In this document: positions 45,658-58,242 of the stretch, in pieces | Layout: every line of letters begins with the position of its first letter | Position numbering within the stretch: the stretch's first letter is position 1 | Assembly: GCF_902686445.1 (NCBI RefSeq) | Contig: NC_062220.1 | Coordinates: 91,760,143-91,824,142, forward strand | Origin: Sciurus carolinensis | Taxonomy: Eukaryota; Chordata; Mammalia; Rodentia; Sciuridae | DNA length: 64,000 nt | Reading direction: 5' to 3' | Notes under the pieces: model-generated | The model's input: the letters and a program-made list of their open reading frames with translations, nothing else | The model's database searches: none | Told to the model about the DNA's origin: nothing | Translations under genes and position numbers: made by a program

Positions 45658-46962
45658 AAGACAAACTCAACTGAATAGTAGTGTAGGGTGGGGTTTATGT
45701 AGTAAGCCATGTACCATGGAAACAAAATATTTGCTATATCTAAGCTTTTTCCATAGCTGGGATTGGAGTCTTGTGGTTTGTAGCCTTTATGGACACTTGA
45801 GTCTCAAGACTGGGGAGAATTGTCATCTTCAGCTGAAGTTTTCCCAGGGAACTGGCTTATAGAATGGATACTTCTTCCTTTGTTTTACAGGGGCCATGTT
45901 AGTCAATTTCTTCTTGGTTAGCAGTAAGTTCGTATTCGATAAATATTGGTTGAATGAACGAATGATGGAGAAATTAGGTTTGTAAATTGGGTCTGTAAAC
46001 AAATGACTCACTTGAAAGGTCAAAGGCATACTGTTTCAGAGCCTGCTCACTTTGTCTATAGAAACTTCAAAGAGCATTTAGTTTGGTTCTTTAAAATTGT
46101 TTTTAACCATAAAGCATTCATTGTAGGAGTAGGTTAAAACTATAGTCTAAAGCAAAGGTTTTCAAATTTGTGGGAATTTAATTTAGTCCTAGTAAGATTA
46201 TCTTCTCTTCTATGGATGATGGGGATTTATTTATGGAACATTAATTTGTATAGGTCAAACATTTTGCTAACCTCTTTTATTCTATCAGATGTTAGATGAT
46301 TATGTCATGAAGAGTCTTAGATTCATATTTAATAAAGACATGATTGCTATTTGAATTTTTATATGCATAATTAATATTTACTATGCTAGTAAATATACCT
46401 GAACTATTACTTTAGATTGTAGAATGAAATTTTGAAAGAATTATGTTTTTTGGCTTTGATTTTATATCAGTAATATTGAATTCAAAATATTTTAATATAT
46501 AAAATTTTTCATACCACTTTGAAAACAGCAGATTTGGTTATCTTCTAATGGACTATTTTAAAATTTCTTTCACATACATTTTTTGTGAAAGTATTTTTAT
46601 CAAATATATATTGTATATATTTTATCAAATATATATTGTACATATGACTCAGCCTTGGTCACTTGAAATATGTAATTGTAAGTGAATGACTATAGTTATA
46701 GTAAAAAAGTGACATCATAAATTATATAATACTATGATTCTTTTGGGGAAAAACTTCATAGTTTTAATGTTGCAAAAGGGAAACAAAGAGAAGGCTAAAT
46801 CAGCCCAAATCAGAGCATATATAGATTCTACCTAAACACAGAACAATTTAATACCTTATAATGCAAACTTCCATTGTTTCTATTGAAATATTGTTTCTTG
46901 GGATTACAGTTTCATCTGTGATAAAGTGATAGTATAGTTTATAATAAAATCAAGTTATCAGC

Positions 46963-47185
46963 AGGGCATGGTGGTGCACACTTGTTATCCCAGCAGCTTG
47001 GGAGGCTGAGGCAGAATTCCTAGTTCAGAGCCAGCCTCAGCAACTTATTGAGTCCCTAAGCAACTCAAAGAGACCCTGTTTCTAAATAATTAGAAAAAAG
47101 GGGCTGGGAATGTGACTCAGTTGTCAAGGGCCTCTGGGTTCAATCCCCAGTACCAAAAACAAAAACAAAAACAAACAAAAAACAC
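46963..47185 (+). mobile_element. B1-dID composite SINE
   Basis: B1 ('cagggcatggtggtgcacac', 'agccagcctcagcaactta'), A-rich linker, ID-like 'ggggctgggaatgtgactca' to 'tcaatccccagtacc', AAAAC tail. Confidence 0.94.
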
Positions 47186-47502
47186 ACCATGTTATCATGC
47201 ACGTACAGATATGTACCAACAAATGCCATCATTATGTTCAACTGTAGTGCACCAATAGAAAATGTGAAAAGAGAAGAACAAACAAACCATGTTATCCTTT
47301 AGGGTAGGTAAGACCAGGTGTAGTGTGTTAACTAAACTTTTTTTCTACTTTTGCCTTTCTGTTTTCTAAATAGTTTTGGGTCTCATTTAATTGATAAATA
47401 GAACCTATTCTATAGGTCACTGGGCCATGAAGATTCATATACTTTTAATTACTACAGTTACTAAGGAGTAATATATTTCATTTCACCAATGCCATTTTAA
47501 TT

Positions 47503-47561
47503 TTTAAATTTTTATTTATTTATTTTTGGTGGTACCGGGAATTGAATCCAGGGCACAACAA
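47503..47561 (-). mobile_element. Truncated ID-type fragment, antisense
   Basis: A TTTA-rich tail then 'ggtggtaccgggaattgaat'. Only the 3' part of the element is present. Confidence 0.65.
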
Positions 47562-50500
47562 ATTTTAATTTAACGTATACTTTCTTAGAAACCACTACAA
47601 GTAAGTAATTTATTTTGTATTATATCATGCCGTTTAACTTTGGTCAGTTAGTAATATGAGACTTCCAAATTATCTTTCCATTTAGGATGTTTACTTTTAT
47701 CTTCAGCAAAATCCCCTCATCCTTGCACATATGTGTGCACATGCACACACACGCACTTCTCTCTCCATCATTCCATCCATTTACTTGCTTGTGTATGTAG
47801 GTATACATATATGTATGTATCTGTCTTCCCCTTCGCAGTTGATGGGGTGGATGGCTTATGGGAAGGACAGTGGGAAGGGGCCTTGGCTGGAGGTTTCTGT
47901 TGATTTTAGACAATGGGCATTATTAATAGACTGCTTCTGCACTCTTGGTAATGTAGCTGACCCTTTTACTGCTGAGCACCCCAGCTGTAAGTGGTAATAT
48001 TTAATACAGTACCTTAGAGTTATGTTCTTACTAAATAAATCACATTTAGAAGCTTTTATGTACTCACAATCATGCTTGTATATTAAAAAATCTAAATATT
48101 AAATATGATAAACACTAAAAGGAATTTGTATTCATGAAGCCAAATTTGATTTTCTAGATAATGACCAATTCATACAGAAATTCAAATGGTTGCTTTTAGT
48201 GTTTATCTATGCAAATTGACACTATCAAGAAAGTAAGCTCTGCTGTGATATTCAAAACCATTGCAAATGGTTTTCTTGATGATAAACTTATTTTGTCTAA
48301 TGCTTTTTCAAATAGTCTCTTTTTTCCCAAGCTGAACTTACTCTTATTGGCAGTAACTTAATAATATGTTTGCTGTTAGAATGAGACCAGTATGATCTTC
48401 TATTTAGATATTTTAGTTAGGAGCTTTTCTTTAGTTAGTACTGTCATAATGAGCATTTGAAATACAGTTGTAGACTAAAGGCTATACAAAGACATTACAA
48501 AATTTCACAGATGTCTACCATTAGGACAGGCAGTGTTGGAATTTGTGCTTAAATGACCTTGGATCTAAAATCAGGTTCAAAGGGGCAAGAATTCACAGGA
48601 ATTTGGTTATACTTATTCACAGTGTTACAGAATGAGAGAGTTATGAATTGCCATTGATGTTTAAGAGTAAAATTTTTAACCATAGTGGAGAAATTCCTGA
48701 TATTTTTCACCTTGTGTCTTTCTGTTACTCATACACAATTTTTGTTATTTAACTTTAAATTTGAAATGAGAATATACTAAGAGTGTTTTTTTTAAACCAA
48801 CACTAAAAGGCTACAATGTAGGTAGTCTTTTTAGTTATTTATCAAGCAATAAATGGGTAAGAGTAAGAAATATTAAAAAAACCCAGAATCTTATGCAATA
48901 CCTAATTTTTTAATTTTAGTTCTGCTTTCATACCTTCATGACATTTCCAATTTTCCTCCTTCTTTTAAAATTTTTAGTTGTTTTTCCTATCCTGCATGTA
49001 AGTTGTTTTTAAAAAAGCAGTCTATTGTTATTTTAGTTTGTGGAATTAAAAAAATTGTTCCAGATTGTATTGGAATGGAGTGACCTTCTATTTTAGATAA
49101 ACTGACATTGAAGAAAAGCTGGGAGAATTCAAAACAGCTATAGTAGGCATGTAAATTGAGATAGGTTTATTCAGAAATACACTGCAATGTGATTTAATTG
49201 CTACACTGGCAACTGTTTTTTCCAAACTGTTGGATTTGTTTGTTTATTAGTGACTTGTGATAACAATATCTGAATATATTTTGGAATTGATTAGTATGCT
49301 ACATTGTAGATCTTAATATTATGTATCATTAGAATTTAATTTGTGAATGGATGTCATTTGATCATGTTTTGATATATAGCTAAGTTAAAGCAATTATTTT
49401 ATATTTATGAATTGCATTATTTGTCATGCTTTCCTTTTGGATTTGTAATTTGGAAATTCTTTTTAGTTAGGGAATGATCACCTGCTTCACTGAGACTGTG
49501 GTAACCTAAAGGAACAAAATAGAACTCCTACTTAAATTGGACCTCTGACCCAAACTTGGCAGGTCTCTCCATTTGCCAGTGAAAACACTTGCAGGGTTCA
49601 TTATTTTCTTCCATCATCTTTAGAGATTCTGCTCCATTTTTTCTCCTCCATTGACTAACCTTTGACTTCCCAGACCTGCATCTCTTTCCAACAGAAGTGA
49701 ATAAACACTCTTGGTATGTGAAGATTAAAGGCTTGTGGCCCCTGCAAGTGCCCTGAAGCAAATTTGTTGAGAATTAATTTGGTACCTCCAGTTGTGGTTT
49801 GCTTAGGATAGGAAACCAAATAGAATTCAATAGTGTATCTTGGGCTTAGTATTTTTGTTACAGACAACAGAAATAAAAAAAAAAATGACCAAGTGCCAGT
49901 TACATTTATTTTTCAAAGGAAAATTTTGGTCTTTCTGTGCCTGGTTATCTTCAAGAATTGCAGAGTAAAAAGAAAATTTCAGTGGAAATATATTTCTGTC
50001 TCTGATATAGAAAAGACCTTTAAAAGAGTCATTGTTGACAGGAAAGGGAAAACATTCTGATTTTCTGGGATGTAAACCTTAGAAAACAAGCCAGAGTAAA
50101 AGAACATGTAGAAATGAAAAACTTATGACACTAAGAGATGACCTGTTGTGAATTATTTCAAAATTCAGTGGGTATCTTAGATGGTTGATTTTTCTCTTGA
50201 GGTTTGCTCCTGTGAATATACTTGCTATACTGAGTTTTTAGAGTAAAAATCTATTTAATGACCACCACTGTTCTGAAGACATTAAATGGTGCTATAGAAC
50301 ATTCTATGTAGGGTATATGTTGTAAAGAATAAAATAAGTTTCTGTATAACTGAAGAATATAAGGGAGCATTTCTCTAAGAAATTGTAATGGCTGTTCAGT
50401 CTTTAGTAGTGGACAATTTGATTTGTAGATTTTGTTTTTTTGATTTACAGATTATAGAATTTACAATTGGTGGATGAATTTTGCCAATTATAGTTAGGTG

Positions 50501-50776
50501 ATTCTGGCATCAGCTATGGTAATTTGGAAGCAACAAAAGAACCAAGAAAAAGGGAAGCAAGAAGAAATAGATCCTTTCTTAGGAACACATTTCTCACCTT
50601 TTAGTGAAAGGGTAACAGATTTATTTCATAATACATGTTACCAGTGTGGCCAACTCTTAGACATTAGTTGTTTATGTTCTATTTAGGAGTAGAAGTGCAA
50701 AGTAGGCATTTGATAGTAATTTTAGGTTGGACTGATAAAATGGTTTATTAGAATCATGAAAAGATGCTGCTTTTTA

Positions 50777-50926
50777 AAACTTGAACACAGGGGCTGTAGC
50801 TGTAGCTCAGTGGTAGAGTGCTTGGATAGCACGTGTGAGGCACTGGGTTTGATCCTCAGCACCACATAAAAATAAATAAAGGCACTGTGTCCATGTACAA
50901 CTAAAAAAAAAAACCTTAAACACAGG
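50777..50926 (+). mobile_element. ID SINE with 3' extension and target-site duplication
   Basis: 'gctgtagctgtagctcagtg' to 'tcctcagcaccacataaaaa', then 'ggcactgtgtccatgtacaa' and an A run. 'cttgaacacagg' (left) and 'cttaaacacagg' (right) are the duplicated flanks; the element body is about 50791-50913. Confidence 0.94.
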
Positions 50927-51284
50927 ATAGAATTAACTTCGTTAGACACGAACATCATCATCTTACTGAATACTTCTTGAATAATTATGTGCTTTATAAA
51001 TACCTGCCAAAGACATTTTCTCAATCCTTTATAGATTTTCCATAATGAATCTTTTGAAATTTCATTAGGTAGAAATTTTATTATAGTCTTATCTTTTTAA
51101 AGGAATGATATGCTCTGTTCTTTTATTTGTACATCTAAACTTATTAATTCACAGACAGAGGAAATTAGAAGTGCTTTGGTTAGTTCAGTGATATCACGGC
51201 TCAGGAATATTTTTAAAAGCCATGTTTTTAGCATGAAGATATCATAATAATTAAATCAGAGGATTATGGCCTACAGGACTTTGA

Positions 51285-51478
51285 GCTGTTCATTAGCTCT
51301 GAGACCTGGGCAGGATATTTAAATTTCCTGTGCTTCAGCTCTTGCTTTCTGTAAAATGGGTCTAATAACAGTATCTGTTTCATGTGGTTGTTATGGGGTT
51401 TGGATGAATTAAGATAAGCAGTTAGAAGAATACCTGGTGCCTGGTACTATATGTTCTGACTATCATTACTATTAGTTT
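51285..51478 (+). mobile_element. MIR ancient SINE
   Basis: 'gagacctgggcaggatattt', 'ctgtaaaatgggtctaataa', 'gtggttgttatggggtttgg' and 'agaatacctggtgcctggta' give a good, almost full-length MIR pattern. Confidence 0.82.
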
Positions 51479-53169
51479 TGGTACATTTGCCAGTGTGCTT
51501 ACTTTTGATAATTATTTTCTTTTGAGATCCTATAGCTATAGTTATTAAGTCCCTGACAGAGATTTAGTTGTCTCTGAATGGTATCTCTCTTAGAAGATTG
51601 GACTCAAGATAGGAAAGTTAGACAAAGAATTAGGTATTTCCTGGTAAAAATTAGATAATGGGTCACTTAGCAACATCATTTAGTTCCACATATGCCAGAA
51701 TTGTTTCACTTCCTTTGTTTGCTGGATTTGCATCAAGTTCAAACCGTTCAAATCAGAGAGAGTTGGAAATTGTTTCTCACAGAGATTTGATTCAGGATGG
51801 CAGCTAGTTGTGGTCTCTACCATCAAGTACAGATTCTCCAGTCTGCCTGGGCGCCAGCCTGAACTGGTACCCTGATGCAGTACAAAGGAAGAAGCCCTGC
51901 TTTTCTCATTCTATGCATTCAATCAGTACCACAACCAAACTAGGAAAAATATTTTGGTTGATGGTTTAAATAGCAGTCAGTGGTCTTTTATTGTTGATAC
52001 TGTTTTTCACTTAGAGAAAATTTGGAAGATAGCTAATTGTTTAGTGCTGCCAAATATATTGTTATTATGCAGACCCTGCAGGCAGCAGCTGCAGTTGTTT
52101 TCTAAAGGACATGCAACCCATCTAGCTATCGTATACCCAACTAGTATTGCTGGCTGTATTTGATCTTTAAACTCATAGTTGCATGCACACTAAGACTTTC
52201 AGTCACAACATTAAACTTGAAGGATGGGTACTGACTATTGATGGTCTGTCTTCTCTTTCATCTGTTCTTTGTTTTAGTTTTCAAATTATTGTTCTTAATT
52301 TTGAGTATTTCTGACCACAAGTGTATGGTTGATTTCTATCTAATATATCCTTTTTTGGAGGGTGGGGGTTCAGGGCAGTTATATAAGTATATGATGTACT
52401 GAAATGATTTGCTTTGACTTGACCCAATTAGAATTTACTTTAGCTCTGAGCCAGATGAAATAAGATTGAACTAATTTTTTATGCCACAATTTTTTCCAGT
52501 AATGCTGAACTGGAGCAGAACCACTTATTGTGCTAATGCTGTCTTCTGAAACATACAGATGCTTATTTACATAGACAAATTATGCACACGCGTTGCATTT
52601 TAGTCTGTGGTAAGCAAAGTATTTTAAAGGTATAGTTTGGCTTTTGACATGATTTTCAGGTGTGAAACTTGATCTGTTAAACAGCAATTAAGCTAAAAAG
52701 CTGAGTGGGATGGCTATATTTACTCTCTGTAAGTATAGTATAGTCATATGGTCATTTTTATATTATAATTGAAGTAAATACTAGTACTCAGTAATAATGA
52801 TAACACTAACATGAATAGTTTAATATTTATTAAGCCCTTACTTTCCACCGGACCATGGCTTTGTGTTAAATAATTTACACCAGGTGTAGGAGGAATAACT
52901 TCCAAAGTTATATATAGCACAGTAGAGTAACTGTGGTTTTCAACAATTAATTGTATATTTCAATTAGGGAAAATTTTGAGTATTTTATCACAAAGAAATA
53001 ATAAATATTTTGAGTGATGGCATATACCAGTTATCCTGATCATATTATTACATACTGTATGCATGTATTGAAATATCACATTGTGACCCATAAATATATT
53101 TATTATGTATCTGTTAATTGAAAAATGCATATATTAAAATAATGCACACCAAAATAGTTTTTGAAGTAG

Positions 53170-53285
53170 ACACTATTATTTTTTCATTTTATAAATGAGA
53201 TAAGAGAGGCTTAGAGATGTTAGCAAACTCTTCCAAGGTCATGGTTTTGTTAGCAGGTCTAGTTATTTCTAACTTTGGTATCAGA
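53170..53285 (-). mobile_element. MIR-like ancient SINE, antisense
   Basis: 'tcattttataaatgagataa', 'gaggcttagagatgttagca' and 'ccaaggtcatggttttg' follow the antisense MIR order. Confidence 0.65.
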
Positions 53286-53304
53286 GCCATTTGTCTCCAT
53301 GTTT

Positions 53305-53484
53305 TTTATTTTTTTATTTTTTTTATTTTTATGGTAGTGGGATTGAAGCCAGAGACACTTTACTTTTGTTTTTTTATCTTGAGACAGGACAATGCTAAAT
53401 TGCTGAGGCTGGCCAGGAACTTGAAACCCTTCTTCCTCAGCCTCCCAAGTTGCTGGGATTACAGGCATGTGTCACTATGCCCAA
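53305..53484 (-). mobile_element. B1-dID composite SINE, antisense
   Basis: T-rich tail, partly deleted antisense ID ('agtgggattgaagccagaga'), then antisense B1 ('aaattgctgaggctggccag', 'cctcagcctcccaagttgct', 'gggattacaggcatgtgtc'). Confidence 0.9.
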
Positions 53485-54399
53485 TGTCCCTATTCTATTT
53501 TTACTACCCTCCATGTTATGAATTGGCACACAGGATCTTGGCAGCATGATGCACACTCAAATGGGGTAATTGATACGTTGGGTGTGCACAGGGTAAGAGA
53601 CACAAACGGGATACTAACAACAATGGTAACTATTACCATATCCATATCTGAAGGGGCAGGAAGAGGGATTCCTTACTGGATTCTCAGAGAGTAGCTGTAG
53701 CTACAGGAGAGGGCTGTATGAAAGGGAGCTGTTGCCTTGGGTTGAGGAATACAACATCCCTTGGTGACAGCAGGGAGGGAGTCGAGAAAATGCATACCTG
53801 GACCCCACCCTCCTCCCTCTCTTCAGTCTCTTGCCAATCATCCTCATTGGACAAACTCAACTGAAAGCTAGAGGAAAAGGGATCCTTGGATTCTGTGGTC
53901 AGCTTCTTCTGACCCAGAGTTGATTGGAAACAGATGGAAAGTTTTCAGGGAGAACAGAAAATATCTAGTTCACAGATGTATTACTGAAAAAATAGTTTCT
54001 CAATGTCAAAGCATAAGTAAAGCCAGGATTTTCTACTTCTGTTGTTAAATTATTTGACCTGCTTCTTTTTCATCTTAATTTTTAATATTGTCTTCTTAAT
54101 TATATTAGGGAGAATGTAGACTAAGAATCTTCCCCTGCAGTTGCCAGTGTTACCTTTAGAATTTTGGACAAATGAACTTTGGATATATCTCTTCTTTTTT
54201 CTTCTTTTTAAAAAATGACTGACAATTTCAATACTATTCCTGTTCTCAGTAGATTTAATAGGGGTCCCTGAAAGTCTTCTGAATTTTGGACATTTAATAA
54301 CATTTGGATATATCTATATTTTCACCTTTCTTACTAGTCTTCTTCCCAAATCTTTAAGCTTCTGAGATCACTTCCCCCTGCCTAAAAAGTTATTCTTTT

Positions 54400-54760
54400 A
54401 CTATTTCTTCTAGTGTGGATCTATTGGTAAGTAAATCTTTCAATTTTTCTTTATCTGAAAAGTATTTTTTAAATCCTCTGTTCATTTTCGAAAGGTATTT
54501 TTTGGCTAGATATGGAATTCTAGATTACTTAGCAGTCATTTTCCTACAGCACCTTAAAAATATCAATCCATTGATCATCTGACTTCTATAGATACTATTG
54601 AGAAACTATTTTATTTGAATTGTTACTTCTTTGAATGTAGTCTGTGCTTTTTTGGACTGCTTTTAAGATTTTTCTAGCATTTTGACTATGATATGATAAG
54701 GTTATGAACTTATTCACAACTAGTTTTTTTCTTCAGCACTTTTAAAAAACAGGATCAAAA
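54400..54760 (-). mobile_element. Ancient L1M/HAL1-like fragment, antisense
   Basis: 'aatttttctttatctgaaaa', 'ttttttggctagatatggaa' and 'tgcttttaagatttttctag' resemble the antisense 5'/ORF region of old mammalian L1s. Borders uncertain. Confidence 0.5.
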
Positions 54761-54886
54761 GAATGAGGTGTTAAATTTAAAAAAAAGATAAAAAGAAAGC
54801 AGTAGGTAAGGACGGTTTGTTAATGTCAGGTAACAGGTAACAGGGTCTTTCTTCTTTTCATTACTTTTACATATTATTAACAGTGT

Positions 54887-54891
<5 letters not shown>

Positions 54892-54933
<42 letters not shown>

Positions 54934-54987
54934 CAGGGGATTGAACCACCCTGGGGCACTTAACCACTGAGCCACATCCCCAGCCAT

Positions 54988-55034
<47 letters not shown>

Positions 55035-55142
55035 TATTTTGAGACAGGATCTTGCTAAGTTACTGAGTCTGACTTTGAACTCACATCCTACTGTTTCAGC
55101 CTCCTGAGCTGCTGCGATTATAGGTGTGCACAACCACACCCA
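54892..55142 (-). mobile_element. B1-dID composite SINE, antisense, with expanded linker
   Basis: A T run of about 38, antisense ID ('acaggggattgaaccaccct', 'ctgagccacatccccagcc'), an expanded TTTA repeat where other copies have a short linker, then antisense B1 ('gagacaggatcttgctaagt', 'ttcagcctcctgagctgctg'). Confidence 0.94.
54987..55037 (+). repeat. (TTTA)n microsatellite
   Basis: About 12 TTTA units inside the SINE linker. Confidence 0.95.
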
Positions 55143-55401
55143 TCAACATTACTTCTTAATAGAAGAATGATAGTAATGTGGGAAGTCAGGTGGGAAAAAT
55201 GAAGAAGACTTAACAAACTTTCCTCCTTCTCTTATCTGAGCAGGAAAGTAGCAGAAGAGAAGGAAAAGGTAGATTTTTTCCTGTTTTATATAAACATCAT
55301 GAAAGAAGATGGTGGTCAAGGAGCTGTTGCTTACTGTAGCATAATATAGACTTGTTAACCTTCTTTCTTTGTTATTTCATGATGAAATAATGCATTTGAA
55401 A

Positions 55402-55637
55402 GGACAAATACTTTTTTGGGGGGCTGGGTACCGGGGTTTGAACTCAGGGGCACTTGACCACTGAACTATCTCCCCAGTCCTATTTTATATTTTATTTAGA
55501 GACAGGGTCTCACTGAGTGGCCTAGCCCTTTGATTTTATTGAGGCTGGCTTTGTACTCTCGATCCTCCTGTCTCAGCCTCCTGAGCCTCTGGGATTACAG
55601 GTATGCACCATTGTGCCCAACTGGGACAAATACTTTT
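55402..55637 (-). mobile_element. B1-dID composite SINE with target-site duplication, antisense
   Basis: GGACAAATACTTTT occurs at 55402-55415 and 55624-55637. Between them lie antisense ID ('gggtaccggggtttgaactc', 'ctatctccccagtcc') and antisense B1 ('gagacagggtctcactgagt', ending 'attacaggtatgcacca'). Confidence 0.96.
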
Positions 55638-56737
55638 AAATGAAAGGCATTATATCAATTCTGAAGCCTTATTACAAAACTAAGTATTTTGAAATTGGTT
55701 GATTTTTATTGTAAAGGACAAATTATGTCAGTATGTAGTGAAGGTCATTATACTACTGAAGAACTTTTCCTTCCATATACCAAATTCATTTTGTATTAGC
55801 ATCCTTAAAGTCTCTTATAGTCAAATCAGGACAAAAGTACTAAGAAAAAGGAAAACAAGGAAAAGGAAAAATTTGTGATTTAAAATTCTTTTTACAACCA
55901 CTAAACTATATTGGAATACAAATGATGAACTGCTTTTCTTTTGATAGTAATCTGAAAAAGTTTGTGTACTAAATCCTGTAAGCCAGATATTTGAATTATG
56001 AGTTTGATATTGCAAGATGGAAAGTATCCGAAGCATTTTGATTTCATAAAAGGTTATGTTGTGAAAAATTTGTTTTGTAAGAGTAGATGTACAAAAAGCA
56101 TATGCCATTGTTATTACCTAGAATCCAATAAAAGATAACTTTTGAAAATTATTACCACATGTGTGTAGGAGTTGCTTTCACAGTTAGGTTGTTTTAGATA
56201 CCAGAGTAATTTGTTTCATATTTTAAGCATTGAAATACCCCTTCAGATTCCATATTCCTGTGATTCTTGTATGATATATGACAGAAATAGCACAAAGTAA
56301 AATATTTTGGCAAGTAATTGAGATGCCAAATACTACAAGCAATCTATTGAACAAAGTAATGATATTTGCAGGAACATTGTGTGCTTGTAGTATCTCTGAG
56401 TTATCTTTCCTAAAAACTATTAAATGCAATACTTCTGTCTTAGACCTCATAATTTAAAAAAAGCAAAAACATAAATTGAATGACAAGCAATTCTTGAGTA
56501 ATGCAATATAGTATTATCTTCAGCTCTCAACTTATAACCTGTATTTGCCTTTAAAGTATCACTTGATTGTATACATGCAGTAACAATATTAGTGGGTCTT
56601 TTTCCTTTTGGTCTGTGTTTATGGATTTTAAATATTGGTAACATTATGAAATCATCTGACCCCAAAGGAAACTTACATCCTGTACTAATAGGCTATAAGT
56701 AGTACAAGTAATTACTAACCATTAAGAAGGCCATTGT

Positions 56738-56952
56738 CACTGGATGTGGTAGCCCATGCCTGTGATCCCAGAGGCTCTGGAGACTGAGGCAAGAGGATCG
56801 TGAGTTCAAAGCCAGCCTCAGCAACTGTGTGGTGCTAAGCAACTCATTGAGAAACCCTATCTCTAAATAAAATACAAAATAAGGCTGGGGATGTGGCTCA
56901 GTGGCCTAGTACCTTCGAGTTCAATCAATCCTGGATACTATCCCTGTACCAA
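56738..56952 (+). mobile_element. B1-dID composite SINE, target of the ID-L1 insertion
   Basis: B1 ('tggatgtggtagcccatgcc', 'agccagcctcagcaactgtg'), linker, ID-like 'ggctggggatgtggctcagt' to 'ctatccctgtacc'. The adjoining A run is where the chimera at 56967-60117 has inserted. Confidence 0.93.
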
Positions 56953-56966
56953 AAAAACCCATTCTT
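56953..56966 (+). repeat. Target-site duplication, left copy (ID-L1 chimera)
   Basis: AAAAACCCATTCTT is repeated exactly at 60118-60131. On the element (minus) strand it starts AAGAATGG. Confidence 0.95.
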
Positions 56967-57145
56967 TTTTTTTTTTATTGTAAACAAATGGGATACATGT
57001 TGTTTCTCTGTTTGTATATAGAGTAAAGGCATACCATTTGTGTAATCATAAATTTACATAGGGTGATGTTGGTTGATTCATTCTGTTATTTTTCCCCTTC
57101 CCCCCACCCCTCCCATCCCTCTTTTCCCTCTATACAGTCCTTCCT

Positions 57146-57208
57146 TCCCCCATTCTTGCCTCCCTTCCTAACCCTCACTCTAACCCTAAAACTAACCCCT
57201 CCCACGCC
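57146..57208 (-). repeat. L1 3' UTR: telomere-like block (CCCTAA variants on plus)
   Basis: 'cctaaccctcactctaaccc' and 'taaaactaacccc' on the plus strand, beside a C-rich tract at 57097-57130. Confidence 0.87.
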
Positions 57209-57221
57209 CCATTATGTATCA

Positions 57222-57763
57222 TCATCCACTTATCAGCGAGATCATTCTTCTTTTGGTTTTTTGAGATTGGCTTATCTCACTTAGCATGATATTCTCCAAT
57301 TTCATCCATTTGCCTGCAAATGCCATAATTTTATCATTCTTTATGGCTGAGTAATATTCCATTGTATATATATGCCACAGTTTCTTTATCCATTCATCAA
57401 CTGAAGGGCATCTAGGTTGGTTCCACAATCTGGCTATGGTGAATTGAGCAGCAATAAACATTGATGTGGCTGTATCTCTGTAGTATGCTGATTTTAAGTC
57501 CTTTGGGTATAGACCGAGGAGTGGGATAGCTGGGTCAAATGGTAGTTCCATCCAAGTTTTCTAAGGAATCTCCATACTGCCTTCCAGAGTGGTTGCACTA
57601 ATTTGCAACCCCACCAGCAATGTATGAGTGTACCTTTTTCCCTATATCCTCTCCAACACCTGTTGTTGCTTGTATTCTTGATAATCGCCATTCTGATTGG
57701 GGTGAGATGAATCTTAGGGTGGTTTTGATTTGCATTTCTCTTATTACTAGAGATGTTGAACAT
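57222..57763 (-). pseudogene. L1 ORF2 C-terminus in two overlapping frames
   Basis: Frames 57494-57763 and 57222-57551 carry the last part of ORF2, separated by a one-base loss near 57550. The first includes the C-terminal cysteine cluster (a CWRGY variant, with the second Cys of the C-x3-C pair replaced by Tyr); the second includes the '[10 protein letters not shown]' segment and the natural ORF2 end. Confidence 0.9.
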
Positions 57764-58242
57764 TTTTCCATATGTTTGTTGATTGTTTGTAGGTCTTCTT
57801 CTGTGAAGTGTCTGTTCATTTCCTTAGACCATTTGTCGATTGGGTTATTTGTAGTCTTGGTGTTGAGTTTTTTGAGTTCTTTATAGATTCTGGAGATTAG
57901 TGCTCTATCTGAAGTATGATTGGCAAAGATTTTCTCCCACTCTGTAGGCTCTTTCTTCGCATTGCTGATAGTTTCCTTTGCTGAGAGAAAGCTTTTTAGT
58001 TTGAATCTATCCCAGTTGTTGATTCTTGCTTTTATTTCTTGTGCTATGGGAGTCCTGTTGAGAAAGTCTGGTCCTAAGCCGACATGTTGAAGATCTGGAC
58101 CTACTTTTTCTTCTATAAGATGCAGGGTCTCTGGTTTGATTCCGAGGTCCTTAATCCATTTTGAGTTTAGTTTTGTGCACGGTGAGAGATATGGGTTTAG
58201 TTCATTTTGTTGCATATGGATTTCCAATTTTCCCAGCACCAT
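57598..58242 (-). pseudogene. L1 ORF2 middle fragment (214 codons)
   Basis: Continues ORF2 after the frameshift at about 58210 and ends after a second one-base loss near 57710. It contains the '[18 protein letters not shown]' and '[15 protein letters not shown]' segments shared with the other copies. Confidence 0.9.

Noticed and set aside
49528..49867. Two overlapping minus-strand frames of 70-77 codons
   Set aside because: No recognised protein or splice structure. Treated as chance frames in BBS9 intron.
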